Positions 25,135-36,192 of a stretch of 64,000 bases of DNA are shown here, piece after piece. How positions within the stretch are numbered: the stretch's first letter is position 1; every line of letters begins with the position of its first letter. Location of the stretch: contig OZ010791.1 in assembly GCA_963932465.1 (NCBI GenBank), positions 151,325,915-151,389,914 on the forward strand, written 5' to 3'. The notes beneath the pieces were generated by a model. It ran no database searches, was not told the DNA's origin, and saw nothing but the letters and a program-made list of their open reading frames with translations. A program made the translations under genes and the position numbers. Source of the DNA: Maratus speciosus. Taxonomy: Eukaryota; Arthropoda; Arachnida; Araneae; Salticidae.

Positions 25135-26263
25135 ATCCCAGCAAAGAGGAAATTGCTGGCCAGCAGCAAGATAGGTGCTAGCAATGATGGAGAAGTGCTG
25201 GCTGATGGTCTACCACTGCATTACCACAGCTGGACAGCTTCAGTCAACTTTGCTGTTGGAAATCATCAAATAAAATTCTGGTGGGCATCCGTTTTATCTC
25301 ATGCGCTGGCCCACTAATACATGGAAGTGTACGAACTTTTGCAGTATTATTGCTGGCAACCCTTACGCTAGGTGGCGCTGCGAATATCAAAGACATTGAG
25401 TATTTGAACACAAATCTGAAATGAATATCTTAACACAATTTAAGCTGTGAAGCTATTTTTTTTTTTTTTTAAACTGTAAAAAATATAGTACCACTGCCAC
25501 CAACAAAATAAATAAGTAAATGAATAAATAAATAAATTCTTTATTTCAACGGACTTTTTTTTTCTCCTTAAATCTGGTTTTACTAGGTTACAAAGGATTT
25601 CGGTTTTCATACTTTACGCAGTTCAGAATCAATAATTAAAAAAAAGCGTATAAAATACATAGGATTTCTATAGAATAGAATAATTTCTATACCAGTTTAA
25701 TGATTGGGAACGTAAATCACAAAAGAAACAAACTTGAAATAGTGTAATGAGAGCTTGAAAACTACGAGCAATATTAGCGTACGTTGAAAGCACTTGTTCA
25801 TGTACGATCACGAAAACCAAGCAGCATCGAGCGCGGTCAGTACTTGGGATGGTGACCACATGCAGTTCAAGTATTTCTATAGACATTTCTATTATAGACA
25901 CATCTACAGATGTTTCTATAGCTCTTGGTGAAACTAGTTTATAGAAAAAAGAGCCATAATTATATAATAGTTTGTTTTTTTATAGAATTCTATAAGAAAT
26001 TTTTGTAAGGGAAAGTGCTGGGCCAGCAAAGGAATAGTAGTGGGATAGGTTCTAGCACTGCAGGAAAAGTGCCGCATTGAAGTAATGTGATGGCATACCA
26101 ATGCTGGCCTGTTGTTGGCCATCACTGATGGGCCAGCTGCATTCGGCTTGGACACTTTTCGACAGGCTTAAGTAATGGCACCTTTGCACTTTACCGCTGA
26201 TAGCACTGCTGGCTGCCATCTTTCTTCCAGCTGATGGCCCACTATTTCTTTCTTTGCTGGGAT
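25135..26263. mobile_element. 1.13-kb TIR element with CCCAGCAAAG ends
   Basis: ATCCCAGCAAAGAGGAAAT at 25135 is mirrored by AAGAAAGAAAG…TTTGCTGGGAT ending at 26263. Subterminal regions hold repeated GCTGGC, GGCCAGC and CTGATGG(C/T)CC motifs in both orientations. The middle (25440-25990) is AT-rich and includes a 5S-rRNA-like segment. No transposase is seen. The superfamily is uncertain because I cannot define a clear target duplication. Confidence 0.6.
25769..25860 (+). pseudogene. 5S-rRNA-derived fragment
   Basis: TACGATCACGAAAACCAAGC followed by AGCATCGAGCGCGGTCAGTA and CTTGGGATGGTGACCAC matches, in order and spacing, the central and 3' part of arthropod-type 5S rRNA (GATCACCGAA, AAGCA, GGTTAGTACTTGGATGGGTGACC). 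It covers roughly 90 of about 120 nt. The 3' terminal stem is missing and the 5' part is degraded, so it should not be functional. It could be a 5S-headed SINE captured in the TIR element or a processed 5S copy. Confidence 0.7.
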
Positions 26264-26279
26264 ATCACTAATTTCCACG

Positions 26280-26310
<31 letters not shown>

Positions 26311-26670
26311 GATTGCAATTTTAATAATTCTAAAAATCACAACGGAGCAAGGAGTTGCATAAATGGGGGCGATCTATTTATGAATTTATCACTCGTTGCA
26401 TCATTAAAAAGATCCTAATTTTCAATATTTGTCACCTATACCCACTCTCTTTTCCTCCCTTCCTCACTATTTTTTCTTTCACAAAATTATTTCTTCTGAT
26501 TTAATGAACCCACGAATGTGCACAGCTTATTCATGAGGTCTTTCAAAAAGATCCGAGTCTCTCTCCGGTCTTTAAAATTCTAGCACGTCTTCTTTGTGCC
26601 TGATAAAGAAAGTCAAAGTTCTTTTGAAAGCCATTCGCATTTCTTAATTTTATTGTGTTTTATCTTAGGC
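26264..26670. other. Intergenic DNA with another diverged satellite monomer (~26345-26510)
   Basis: A T run lies at about 26281-26310. The order GGGGCGATCTATTTATGAAT, TTTTCAATATTTGTC and AAATTATTTCTTCTGATTTA parallels the 18500 and 22340 monomers. No gene is recognised. Confidence 0.45.
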
Positions 26671-27110
26671 TTAAGACTGTTCTTAACATCTTAACTGCTC
26701 TGCTCAACAAGCGTAAAACGTTTTGACACATTTACAAATTCATTTTTTAACGGAAAGATATAAAATTGAAAGCCTGACCATGTAGACGATTTGGAATCGA
26801 ACTGTGTTTTCCATTTTTTGATCAACCAATTACCTATTGAGTTATAAGCGATTTTGATCACCAGACAAAGACGTTTTTCACCCTTTCTTGAGAGGTTTTT
26901 CTCCTTTCGCGCGGAAATTCGGTTCAAAACGCCCAGTTTGACACTATTTTCTGAAAGATCTATTGCGTTTGCAAAGAAAACCTGGAAAAAAAATAGCTCG
27001 ATGACATTGTTTCTGAAAAACAACACCTACTAGTTTCAAGCATTTCCGAACAAAAATAAATTAAAACTTATGTCACAAAGTTGCCCTTTTGGATTTGAGA
27101 ACAGCCTTAA
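26671..27110 (-). mobile_element. TTAA-flanked MITE, family A (copy 4)
   Basis: Begins TTAAGACTGTTCTTAAC and ends GATTTGAGAACAGCCTTAA. Contains CTGCTCTGCTCAACAAGCGT, TTTTGATCACCAGACA and GGAAATTCGGTTCAAAACGC in the family order. The 111-residue minus-strand frame spans most of it but is repeat-derived: the same frame recurs, broken, in other copies. Confidence 0.85.
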
Positions 27111-27164
27111 TAATACCATGACCACCAGATTGTTGCTTTTATTTGTGTATCACACCAGTTTGTT

Positions 27165-27471
27165 CAATATTTTTAATGAAACTAAACTAAAACTAAACTC
27201 TGTGGCTATACAATCCAAGAAGGATCTGGGCCGACAGTGCCCATCTCTGTTTTCTTGACCCTGGGCCCCGAGGTGCTATGCAGCATGCGTCTCGGCTAGG
27301 TGGTCAACCTAACGCGAGACCCTCGGTGTTTAGTTCCCAAGCAAGCTTGGTACTCATTTTATCGACCCCTAAGGGATGAAGGGCTGAGTGAACCTTGCCC
27401 AGTCGGGAGTCGAACTCTCGACCTGCGGTGCGGCAGACAGGCGTGCTGACCACTACACAATATTTTTAATG
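27165..27471 (-). mobile_element. tRNA-derived SINE with 14-bp target-site duplication
   Basis: Read on the minus strand, the element starts at 27457 with TGTAGTGGTCAGCACGCC (A-box-like). AGAGTTCGACTCCCGACTG follows (B box GTTCGACTCC), then a ~200-bp body and a tail AGTTTAGTTTTAGTTTC near 27179. CAATATTTTTAATG flanks it directly at 27165-27178 and 27458-27471. A pol III-type head plus a long perfect duplication is diagnostic of a SINE inserted by LINE machinery. I cannot assign the parent tRNA. Confidence 0.88.
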
Positions 27472-27867
27472 CAAGTAATTATTGTTCAAAAAATATAACT
27501 GTAATTTGTTGAAGATTTTACTTATTGCAGAGCTGCTTCTTTTTTTTCCCTCAGTGCATTCGTGATAGTATTCGACGGTGAGATGAACTAATTTTAAATT
27601 TATCACCGAAAGTGAATCCATTAGATCATTTTAAATTTAATTTGTAAAATACTAATTCGCCAACATAACTTCTAGTTCTAATTTCTTCACCGAAAAATTG
27701 ATTTATTATTGTCAATAACTTAAGTTGAGTGAAATAACTAAAGGAGAAAATTCAATTACATTTTATTTTATTTGACTGTTTTTTATTTTCAACTGTACGT
27801 ACCTTCTTGACACATACTTTGATGTATTAAGAAATCCTTTATTTTTTTAAATATTCGACATTAACAT
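27472..27867. other. Intergenic DNA, no gene recognised
   Basis: AT-rich unique-looking sequence with no TIR or domain visible. Confidence 0.5.
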
Positions 27868-28292
27868 TTAAGGTTGTACTCAAATCCAAACTGCTTATTT
27901 CCCGACTCATTTTTAAATTCATTTTTCTTCTGAAACGCATCCAATTGGCAGATTCGCTTATTTCAGAAACTATATAATGTACCGTGCTTGTCGATTTTTT
28001 GATAAAGGCAAAATATATTGCAAAAAATGTTCTCAAAGTTGACCTGTTGAACAGAAGTCCCCGAAGCGAGAGAGCTGGGAACGAAAAAAAAGGTCATGCT
28101 GAGAAAATAATTGCTTATAATTCAAGTTCTAATTACTTGAGCGAAATATAAAAACACATGGTCGCTTATACATCTCTTCAAAAATCACGCCAGCAAGTTT
28201 CGTGTTTTCACCTTTAAAAAGGGGTCTGAAAATGTGTCCGAAAATTTTGAGTTGTTGATCGTGGGGAAATATTTTTTTGAATACCGCCTTAA
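27868..28292 (+). mobile_element. TTAA-flanked MITE, family B (copy c)
   Basis: Begins TTAAGGTTGTACTCAAATCC and ends TTTTTTGAATACCGCCTTAA. Carries AAACTATATAATGTACCGTG, a degraded core, and GCATGCTGAG-type sequence replaced by GGTCATGCTGAGAAAATAA. Noncoding; the 157-residue minus-strand frame through it is not a gene. The copia relic begins about 100 bp downstream. Confidence 0.85.
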
Positions 28293-28394
28293 ATATTTTT
28301 CGTACCGGACAACAATGTCCATGATACATTGCGTTAGAATGAAGAGTCGTGATGTGGCACACAAGTTCCCACTTCTTCTTTGGTATTGCGCAAA

Positions 28395-29998
28395 GTAAAA
28401 GTCCAAACAACCGACCAATGAACCAAGAAGATCTGAAAGATCGAACGGGGGGGTACCACCAGACAGATATGTCTGTTATGTAAAAAATAATGATATGATA
28501 GAACCTACTAGTTGGTATGATATACTGGAAATAAATAATCCCACAGAAAAAGAAAATTGGCTTAAAGCCACACAAGCGGAAATCAATTCGCTGAGAAAAC
28601 ACAACACATGGGAGTTAGTGGATTCTCCACCTAAAAAAAAAGGTTATACGTTGCAAATGGACATTCAAAAAGAAATTAGACAGTTACGGGAACATTCAAA
28701 AGTACAAAGCACGCTTGGTAGCCAAAGGCTATAGACAAAAATATGGCGAAAACTATGACGAGACTTTCGCCCCCGTAGTGTCATAAACAACCGTCAGAAC
28801 TTTTTTGGCAGCAACCGCGTATAAGAAATTAAACGTCAGACACATTGACATTGATACAGCCTTTCTATATGGAGAGCTAGACGATGAAGTATAGATGAAA
28901 CAGCCGGAGGGCTACATTGAGAAAAATTCAGAAAATAAAGTCTGCAAACTAAAAAAAATCAATCTACGGACTCAAACAGGCAGCCAGAACATGGAATAAA
29001 AGAATCGAACAATCTTTGAAAAACCTAAATTTCCAACAAAGCACCGTAGACTCGTGTCTATATACACGCGAAAAAAACACTTCCACTTATATAATAGTGT
29101 ACGTGGATGACATTTTGATAGGCGGTGAAAATGAAACAATTGAAGGAATAATAAAAGCTTTAAAGCAAGAATATCAGTTAAAGGACCTTGGGGAAGTATC
29201 CCACTATTTAGGCATGGAAATAAGAAAAACACAAAACGGGTACAAATTGAATCAAAGATTAAAAATAGAAGAACTCGCAAGAAGATTTAATTTAGAAAAT
29301 GCAAAACCAGTAAGCACTCCCATGGATCCTGGTTTTTACAAATTAGAGGACGAAGAAAACGTAATGCCCAATAACACGAAATTCCGACAAGCGATCGGAT
29401 CACTGTTATACATAACAACTACTACACGCCCAGATATATCAGCCGCGATGAACATTCTAAGTAGAAGGTGCGGAAACTCCTCGTAACAAGGACGCTGTGA
29501 AACGAGTTATAAGTTACCTGAACTTTACAAAAACTATTAACCTCACATTAAACACGGATCAAGAACCAAAACTTATCGGATTTTCCAACGCTGACTGGGC
29601 AGGGAACACAAAAACGAGAAAATTGACCAGCGGTAATTTATTCATGCTGGGAAATAGACCCATACAGTGGTACACCAAAAGGCAAAATTGTATTGCCTAC
29701 TCATCGGCGGAGGCTGAATTTGTTTCAGCAGCTTAGTGCAGCACAGGAAATTGCCTGGTTAATTAAACTTCTGTGCGACTTAGACCTAAAGCAAAATTAC
29801 CAGTGTTGCTGTACGACGACAAGCAGTTGTATTAAGATGGTGGAGAATGAAAAATTTTCAAAGCGTACGAAGTACATCGACCTACGTTATCATGCGATAA
29901 AAGAGATGAAAGAAGATGGTATATTAGATCTTCGTTACTGTCCGACTCAAGACATGATAGCTGATTGTCTGACCAAACCACTGCCAAAACCTTAATTT
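28395..29998 (+). pseudogene. Ty1/copia pol remnant: reverse transcriptase and RNase H, frame-broken
   Basis: The fragment would encode the C-terminal half of a copia polyprotein, which copies element RNA into DNA. In order it shows RRSERSNGGVPPDRY (28420-28470, linker before RT), WLKATQAEINSLRKHNTWEL, then in another frame [10 protein letters not shown] and ETFAPVV. Next come HIDIDTAFLYGEL, SIYGLKQAARTWN, the catalytic YVDDIL at about 29100, LGMEI, and RNase H motifs SSAEAEF, RYHAIKEM and CPTQDMIADCLTKPLP. Lesions include frame changes near 28680, 28955, 29463 and 29725, a TAA at 28784 and a TAG at 28892. Gag, protease and integrase are absent, so the copy is 5'-truncated and dead. RT and RNase H order and motifs exclude Ty3/gypsy. 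Confidence 0.92.
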
Positions 29999-30890
29999 TT
30001 GAAACACAGAGAATCCATGCAACTACTACATGATGCATCTGAGATGGTTAAGGAAGGGTGATGGAAATGTAACCATTCTCAGATAAGCAATAAACAACAA
30101 AACAGGAAATTAAAATCGTAATTTTCAAGGACAACTCTTTAATACTTATCAAAATAGATTAGACAGCAATCCATCATTGAGCAATCATAAAATCTTTTTA
30201 AATTACCTAAACATTATTCCTCGAAAATAATCTATTCATCGAAAACGAACAGTTATAGCCATAAATAAAAAATAATTATTCCATCCCACGCATGATACAA
30301 GAGTTTGAGAGAGGCACTACCGAAAAAGAACTCAAAATGACTTATAAACATTTTTAATATTAAGTTAGTTGTTCAGTAGAATTTATCCTCATAAACATGT
30401 AAAAAAGTATAAAATTGCTGCTGTACAACGCAGCGTAATATAGATGTAAAAATTGTTAATTTAATACTGTAAAGCTAGCGATTAAATATAAGTTTAATAT
30501 AAAGAAAGCAAAATATTCTCAGCAATGGACTTAGTTCACATGTGTAGAAAATATTAAAAACACAACATTTTCTCTCACTACACTATAGTTTGATGCCACA
30601 GTAAGGATTTTGGATAAAAGGACACCCGCCCTGGATTATTTGGCCATACTGGGACATGAGGGATTGCTTTGCAAGAAACATAAAGGTAAGAAATTTACCT
30701 ATATTATTATATTTGATTGATTTATTACGAGAAGCTAATTTTGATATCTAAATATTAACGCGCTTGTCGCACTGCGCAAAACTTAGGTGACTTTTTTGCC
30801 AACAAGCTCAACCAAAAGCTTCATAAATCTTCATGATCATAACCTCTGCAGTAAGAGTTTGCTGATGTTTTTCATTTTCTCCTTTAAAAT
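29999..30890. other. Copia 3' flank, possible LTR start near 30048-30068
   Basis: Immediately after the pol stop lies the purine-rich GGTTAAGGAAGGGTGATGG, a plausible polypurine tract. TGTAACCATTCTCAGA near 30068 could begin a 3' LTR. With no 5' LTR in the window the far boundary cannot be set. No gene is seen. Confidence 0.35.
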
Positions 30891-31400
30891 ACGTGTGCTA
30901 AAGAAAGATTAGTTTTACGTAGCCTTGAAACAGCTACATGCTAAATTGATTCTGGTCATTTGTACTTTACCTGGTTATCTGTCATGCATGATTCGGAGAG
31001 CTGATACCATCTTCACTTCCTTTCATTTAAAACTCTCTAGCTCCGCTATAGTAGAAAACCAGCTACGTGAGATTAAAACACTCTTCATTTCACCTTTATT
31101 AAATATGTTTAGAAAGCTTCAAACATCTTCTTTTTATGAAAGTAGAACATCTTGCTTATGTAAGTGCTCCGCTGAGATTATTTCTTTCTACTTTATATTC
31201 AAAACAACAAAAATCAAGAATTATCTCTAAAATCTTTTGGTATCATACGACTGGACATTTAACTGCTTAACAAATAATAAGAAAAAATATGCTTTATGAT
31301 TCTAACGAAGGAAAAAATGCAGTAAAAAATTATTCCTTTTAAATGGCATTTTATTAAAATAAAATGTAAATGAATCAGAAACTGTATTTTCTGCCTTAGA
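30891..31400. repeat. Ancient diverged repeat, partner of 34440-35340
   Basis: Matching landmarks in order: TAGCCTTGAAACAGCTACATG against AAGCCTTCAGATATGTTTATG, CTTGCTTATGTAAGTGCTCC against CTTGCTTGTGTAAATGCCCC, TTTATATTCAAAACAACAAA against TTTATATTCAAAACATCCAG, and GACATTTAACTGCTTAACAA against GACATTTAACTGCGTGACAA. A third partial match to the first landmark is near 31470-31500. The 101-residue frame here is not conserved in the partner copy, so it is not supported as a gene. Confidence 0.55.
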
Positions 31401-31917
31401 CGCGCGCATTGCTGTTAGTGTTTCCCATTCATTTTTTTTTTTTTTTTTTTGCTTTGGCCGAAAAAAATAATCCTTTACGAAGTCTTGAAATATATGTATG
31501 CTAAATGTTTGTGTTCATTATAATTTTTCATTTCTGTGGTTTTTACATATCGCTTACACTTTGGAGATACAGACTTACTTCATCTCAGTCTCCATCATCT
31601 TGTTTGATAATCAGAGCTTTGCCTTGTAGCCGGGAAGTATGAAATTCTAACTTGTTTTCTATAGGGTGCCTCTATAAGAGAGTGACGACACAAGCACGCA
31701 CAAGACGCATACTTAGATCGAAGGTTTTATCGAAATTATTATAACAAACCCTATTTCAGAACTTTGTGGTACTCGTCTAGACGAGCTCATTAGATGAGAA
31801 AGACAAGTCAACTTATATTGTTCACCTGCAAAAAAAGTGACACATCTCGACAAAAGTAAATTTCACAGAAAAGACAAAAGAAAGTTTGCATAATTTTACT
31901 ATAAAATGAAATTGCAG
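31401..31917. other. Intergenic DNA, no gene recognised
   Basis: Contains a T run at 31433-31450 and otherwise unique-looking sequence. Confidence 0.5.
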
Positions 31918-32348
31918 CACTTAGCTACAGCGCCTAGAAGATACAGTGTGGAAAACGGCTATTCCTATAATGCTTTAAAAAGTGCTAAAAACTTGTATCC
32001 CATAAATCTCCAACAATGCTCAGCGGAAATATGCTGATACGAGCGCCATGGCCATCTCGTAACTCTTTTCAATATAAACACTGTGTTTTCAAAAATTATA
32101 GAATGTTAAATATCGGAAACTATAAATATAAGATATTTTGGTCTGTTATAAGCTAATTTAGTTAAGGAATGGCGTGAAATAGGTTAAAGAGTCCTTTTAG
32201 AATGACTATCGTTTTTAAATCATTACGATGGCGCTACGATCGACATCTTGTTATTCAGCATCGTTGTACATTTATGGGATTCAATTTTTTAGCACTATTT
32301 TGTAGCCATTTTCCACACTGTATCTTCTAGGCGCTGTAACTTAGCTCT
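31918..32348. mobile_element. ~430-bp palindromic element
   Basis: TTAGCTACAGCGCCTAGAAG at about 31921 and the complement of the segment ending GGCGCTGTAACTTAGCT at about 32346 form a long inverted repeat. It continues through ATACAGTGTGGAAAA, AGTGCTAAAAA and TCCCATAAAT. Noncoding and MITE-like. I could not define a target duplication. Confidence 0.65.
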
Positions 32349-32875
32349 GCATGCAGTGCTAAAAACGTGCATAAAAGCCCAAAACCCTTAAGAATGAAAA
32401 TGTATGATGAGGTTTGGAGGGTTGTGTAATTTTACCTCTTCACACAATCCACCCCTCTTCTGTGGTCACGAATGGGCATATAGCGTAATAAAGGAATTTT
32501 CTGTATAACTACGCTTATGAAACTGTTTGTCTAGAAAGACACACCTATGACAGACCAATTAGTGGAATAAAACGCAAAACGAATTTTTGCGAGATGAGTC
32601 ACTTTTCTTGGGGGTGAGCGATATTATCTTGGTGATAATGGCAGGCTCCACCAAGATGCTTGACAATTCGTTTTTATCCAAAATCGCCTTATCCAAACAA
32701 ATTTTATTCCTCGTATGTGACATACCATTTCGCCGCACTTCTATTGAGTCATTTTAGTTTTCTAACTTCGATAGTTGTAGAGGTTCGGAATCCGCTCTGT
32801 TAGGTTGTATACTGGCAGACTGCAAAAATCCGACGTGAATGAGCAATATTACCATAGCTAAAGGAAAGTTGAGAG
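32349..32875. other. Intergenic DNA, no gene recognised
   Basis: Somewhat less AT-rich than its neighbours. Frames are short and show no domain. Confidence 0.5.
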
Positions 32876-33300
32876 TTAAGGGTGTATTCGAAAAAATATT
32901 TTTCCACCCTCAACAGCTCGAAATTTTCTGAGACATTTTCAGACTCATTTTTAAAAGTAAAAACATGAAACTTGCTGGAGTGATTTCTGAAGACATGTTT
33001 AACATGCCGTGTGATTTCATTTTCAGCTCAATTAATTAGAATTTGATTTTTAAACAATTATTTTCTCAGTATGACCATTTTTTTTCATTCCCAGATCGCC
33101 CGCTTCGGAAAATTCGGTTCAAAACGCCAACTTTGACAGCGTTTTTTACAGCATTTTCTGCATTTATCAAAAAATTAAGAAGCACGGCACATTATATAGT
33201 TTCTAAATAAGAGAATTTCCCAGTTTGATGCGTTTGAGAGCAAAAATGAATTTTAAAATGAATCAGAAAATAAGCAGTTTGGATCGGAATACACCCTTAA
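32876..33300 (-). mobile_element. TTAA-flanked MITE, family B (copy d)
   Basis: TTAAGGGTGTATTCGAAAAA to CGGAATACACCCTTAA with both TTAA intact and all family-B landmarks. The sequence is very similar to the copy at 52936-53359 in the opposite orientation, so these two look like close relatives. Confidence 0.9.
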
Positions 33301-33909
33301 CGGCTTTTTCTTAACAATACTCTAAACTTTGAAAGACTTGTGTTGACGGAGAAACATGTTAACAGAAAATATGTAAATGTTGCGGAAATGTAACTGGTTG
33401 GTGTATTTTAAAAAATGATTTAGGATTGAGAAAGTGCCTCTAGGTGATATCTGCTTCTACTATAACAGTACTTGTGCTTATAATTTCGTCTATAAAACTG
33501 CGTTGAAAATACCATTTTCGTAATGATAACAATGAACAATTTTGTAAAAATAATTGTGTGTGTGCAGTGATTTTAACAATGCAAATATTTATTAAAATTG
33601 CTTTCCTCAAGGAGGGTCTTCAATAATGTTAGTTTTTCTCGGTTTCGACATTGAGTGAATTTCACTGGAATGGTTGATAGAGTGCTGATTGACCGCGATA
33701 GCACTAACTCCATAAAGCTGACGTTTGGTGCCGTGATTCAGGTCTATTTGTACTTGCATGTAATTTTGCCAGGACAATTTAAATTGTCGTTATCGTAAGT
33801 TTGGGTTAAAGTACGATTTTGCTTGCTTAGCTAAAAGATAAGAAGATGAAGTATTTAATTTTTGTGAATTTTAGTGATGCAGTTCACTAAAGCGAATTTA
33901 AAATAATGG
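33301..33909. other. Intergenic DNA, no gene recognised
   Basis: Unique-looking AT-rich sequence with short frames only. Confidence 0.5.
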
Positions 33910-34352
33910 TTAAGGCTGTTCTGGTTATGTTAAGAGCAGTTGCTCTGCTCAACAAGCGCAAAACGTTTTGACACATTTAGAAATTCATTTTTTAACGGAA
34001 AAATATAAAATTGGAAAGCCTGACCATATGGAAGCGATATGGAATCGTACTGTGTTTTCCATTTTTGGATCAATAAATTACCTATTGAGTTATAAGCGAT
34101 TTTGATCACGTGACACGGCATTTTTCTCCCCTTACTGACTTGATTTTCTTCTTTCGTTCGGAAGTTCAGTTCAAAATGCCAACTTTGACAGTATTTTCTG
34201 AAAGATCTATTGCGTTTACAAGAAAACGGAAAAAACAGATCGATGACATAGTTTCTGAATAATAATACATTCTAGTTTCATGCGCTTCCGAACAAAAATG
34301 AATTAAAACTTATGTCAGAAAGTTGACCCTTTGGATTTGAGAACAGCCTTAA
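33910..34352 (-). mobile_element. TTAA-flanked MITE, family A (copy 5)
   Basis: TTAAGGCTGTTCTGGTTATG to GGATTTGAGAACAGCCTTAA with both TTAA intact. Contains GCTCTGCTCAACAAGCGCAA, GATCACGTGACACGG and AAAATGCCAACTTTGACAGT. Noncoding. Confidence 0.87.
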
Positions 34353-34439
34353 GTTTGTCAGTAGCAATCCTGTGCCAATCTCTCCAATAAAGGAAAGTAT
34401 AAAGGAGGCAGAATGTGCAGCTTCTGGAATGAGCATGCA

Positions 34440-35340
34440 TATTACTTCCACTGTTTTCCATTCTTCTTTTTTTTCGTTTTGTATGGAACAAAAATATCTA
34501 TTTCGAAGCCTTCAGATATGTTTATGCTGCTTACATTTTTACCAGGAATCGCAACATTCCTAAATTTTACTACTTTTGCTACCACGATTTCAAAAACAAT
34601 AATATTCTTGATAGAATCCTACATAATATCTGCAATAGAACTACAGCAAAGATTATCGTTTTAAAATAGTGACAGTAAAGATAAAACATTTTAGGAAAGC
34701 TTTACGTTCCATTATTTATTTTTAAAGTCACTTGTGCTTCGAAAAGTTGAAACCTTTACCTCCCCATCCATTATCCTCTCTAAAGGTGAAGGCACTTGCT
34801 TCTAGTCGAAATGTTCTGAGTTCTAATCTTTTTTTCGGTTTTCGATATTTTTAGCGGCTTGAAATCCACTTTAAAATGGATGCACTTACCCCTTTCATTC
34901 TCATGAGTGGGGGAAAAAAAAAAACCGCTATGACACCACTGAAACATCCAATTACTCTTCCTTGGGTTCAAGATTTTCTGATTTTGTTGTTGGTAAAAAA
35001 ATAAACTAAAATATAACCGTCTTTTCAGATTTATTAAACATCATTTAAAAGCTCCAGACAGTCTCTTTTCAGAAAGACTTAGATTACTTGCTTGTGTAAA
35101 TGCCCCTTTAAGAGAAATCACCTTTATATTCAAAACATCCAGAAAACAAGAATAAGCTCCAAGATGATTGTTGTGATATACCATTTCTTTGAAGAAAATG
35201 AAGACATTTAACTGCGTGACAAACAATCGGAGAAAACAGGCATTACGATTTAAACGGCGAAAAAGCTGTACAATAAAAAACTATGCCCTTTAAATGGCTC
35301 TCCAGTAAAGTGAAATGTATAAAGAAAAAAAAAATCTCTT
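34440..35340. repeat. Ancient diverged repeat, partner of 30891-31400
   Basis: The landmarks are those listed for 30891-31400; the strongest block is 35015-35330. Two short frames overlap at 34372-34664 but are not preserved in the partner. An A/T-rich spacer separates the matching parts. Confidence 0.5.
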
Positions 35341-35666
35341 ATATACGTCAAGCAGCACGCACATCGCTTTGTTGAACAACAAAGAAGAGTTGAAAGCTTT
35401 CGCAAAAGAAAGAAGTTAAAAAAAATTCTAATTCAAAACGTGTAGCTGCTATTTCAAGAGCAACCCTTTTCACCTAGAGAACTTGCATGCGAGGTTTGCA
35501 TGGTGTAAAAACTGGCACGCCACGTTCATTTTTTTCCTTTCTGTTGTCATTATTGACTTAATTTTGCACTTAAGAAGAAAGGAAAATCTGATTAAAAAGG
35601 GGTTGTATGGGTGTTTCGTAAGTTAAAACGTGCGAGCGAAGAGAGATGGAAAACATCCGCACTTTC

Positions 35667-35711
<45 letters not shown>

Positions 35712-35960
35712 ATCTTTTATTTCAGTGTTAGAAAAATAAAAAGGAGTTTTAAATTTTGGATTGATACACGATTTACATTCGGACTCTGTATTTTTTAAAT
35801 AGCTTCCTTTTGAATTTTTATATTCTTTTTCTTCTCTCTTATTCTGATTTTCTCTTTTCCTTTTTTTAAAAATTATAATAAAAGTGACTTTTAAATTTTG
35901 GATTGATTTGCGATTTTCTTCCTTAAAATCTCATTCGAACCCCGTGTTTTTGTTGTTTTT
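35341..35960. other. Intergenic DNA with a ~40-bp A run
   Basis: The A run spans about 35669-35709. The stretch ACTGGCACGCCACG with downstream TTTCTGTTGTCATTATTG… and TTTCGTAAGTTAAAAC weakly resembles 38575-38690, suggesting another old duplication. No gene is seen. Confidence 0.4.
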
Positions 35961-36060
35961 AGGCGCGTTCGAAATTATATAAATACGTAGCACCTATAGT
36001 CGTAGTTCAATCCGTTTATAGAATAAAAGATATATAATTGCAATAAACTTTAGTTTTAAT
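35961..36060 (+). mobile_element. Partial copy of the AGGTGCGTTCG repeat
   Basis: AGGCGCGTTCGAAATTATAT and AAATACGTAGCACCTATAGT match the first ~70 bp of the full copy at 36193. The copy stops at about 36060. Confidence 0.7.
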
Positions 36061-36192
36061 AATTGAAATCGGTGCTTCAAAGGTTGCTTATCCTGTGTTT
36101 CTTTCTTAAATGGATGCTATATTCGAACGAAATATTCGAATTCCTAACGGTTTCGAATGATATTTCTGCGAATTCATGCCGAAGGCCTTTTT

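Noticed and set aside
26691..27026. 111-residue frame, similar to frames at 24205, 33930 and 37279
   Set aside because: These similar peptides are all readings of family-A MITEs. Stops and frame shifts differ between copies and no domain is present.
28129..28602. 157-residue minus-strand frame
   Set aside because: It crosses the family-B MITE and runs antisense to the copia relic, so it is a shadow frame.
28972..29280. 102-residue minus-strand frame
   Set aside because: Antisense to copia RT, which has clear motifs on the plus strand.
30925..31230. 101-residue plus-strand frame
   Set aside because: The diverged duplicate at 34440-35340 does not keep the frame.
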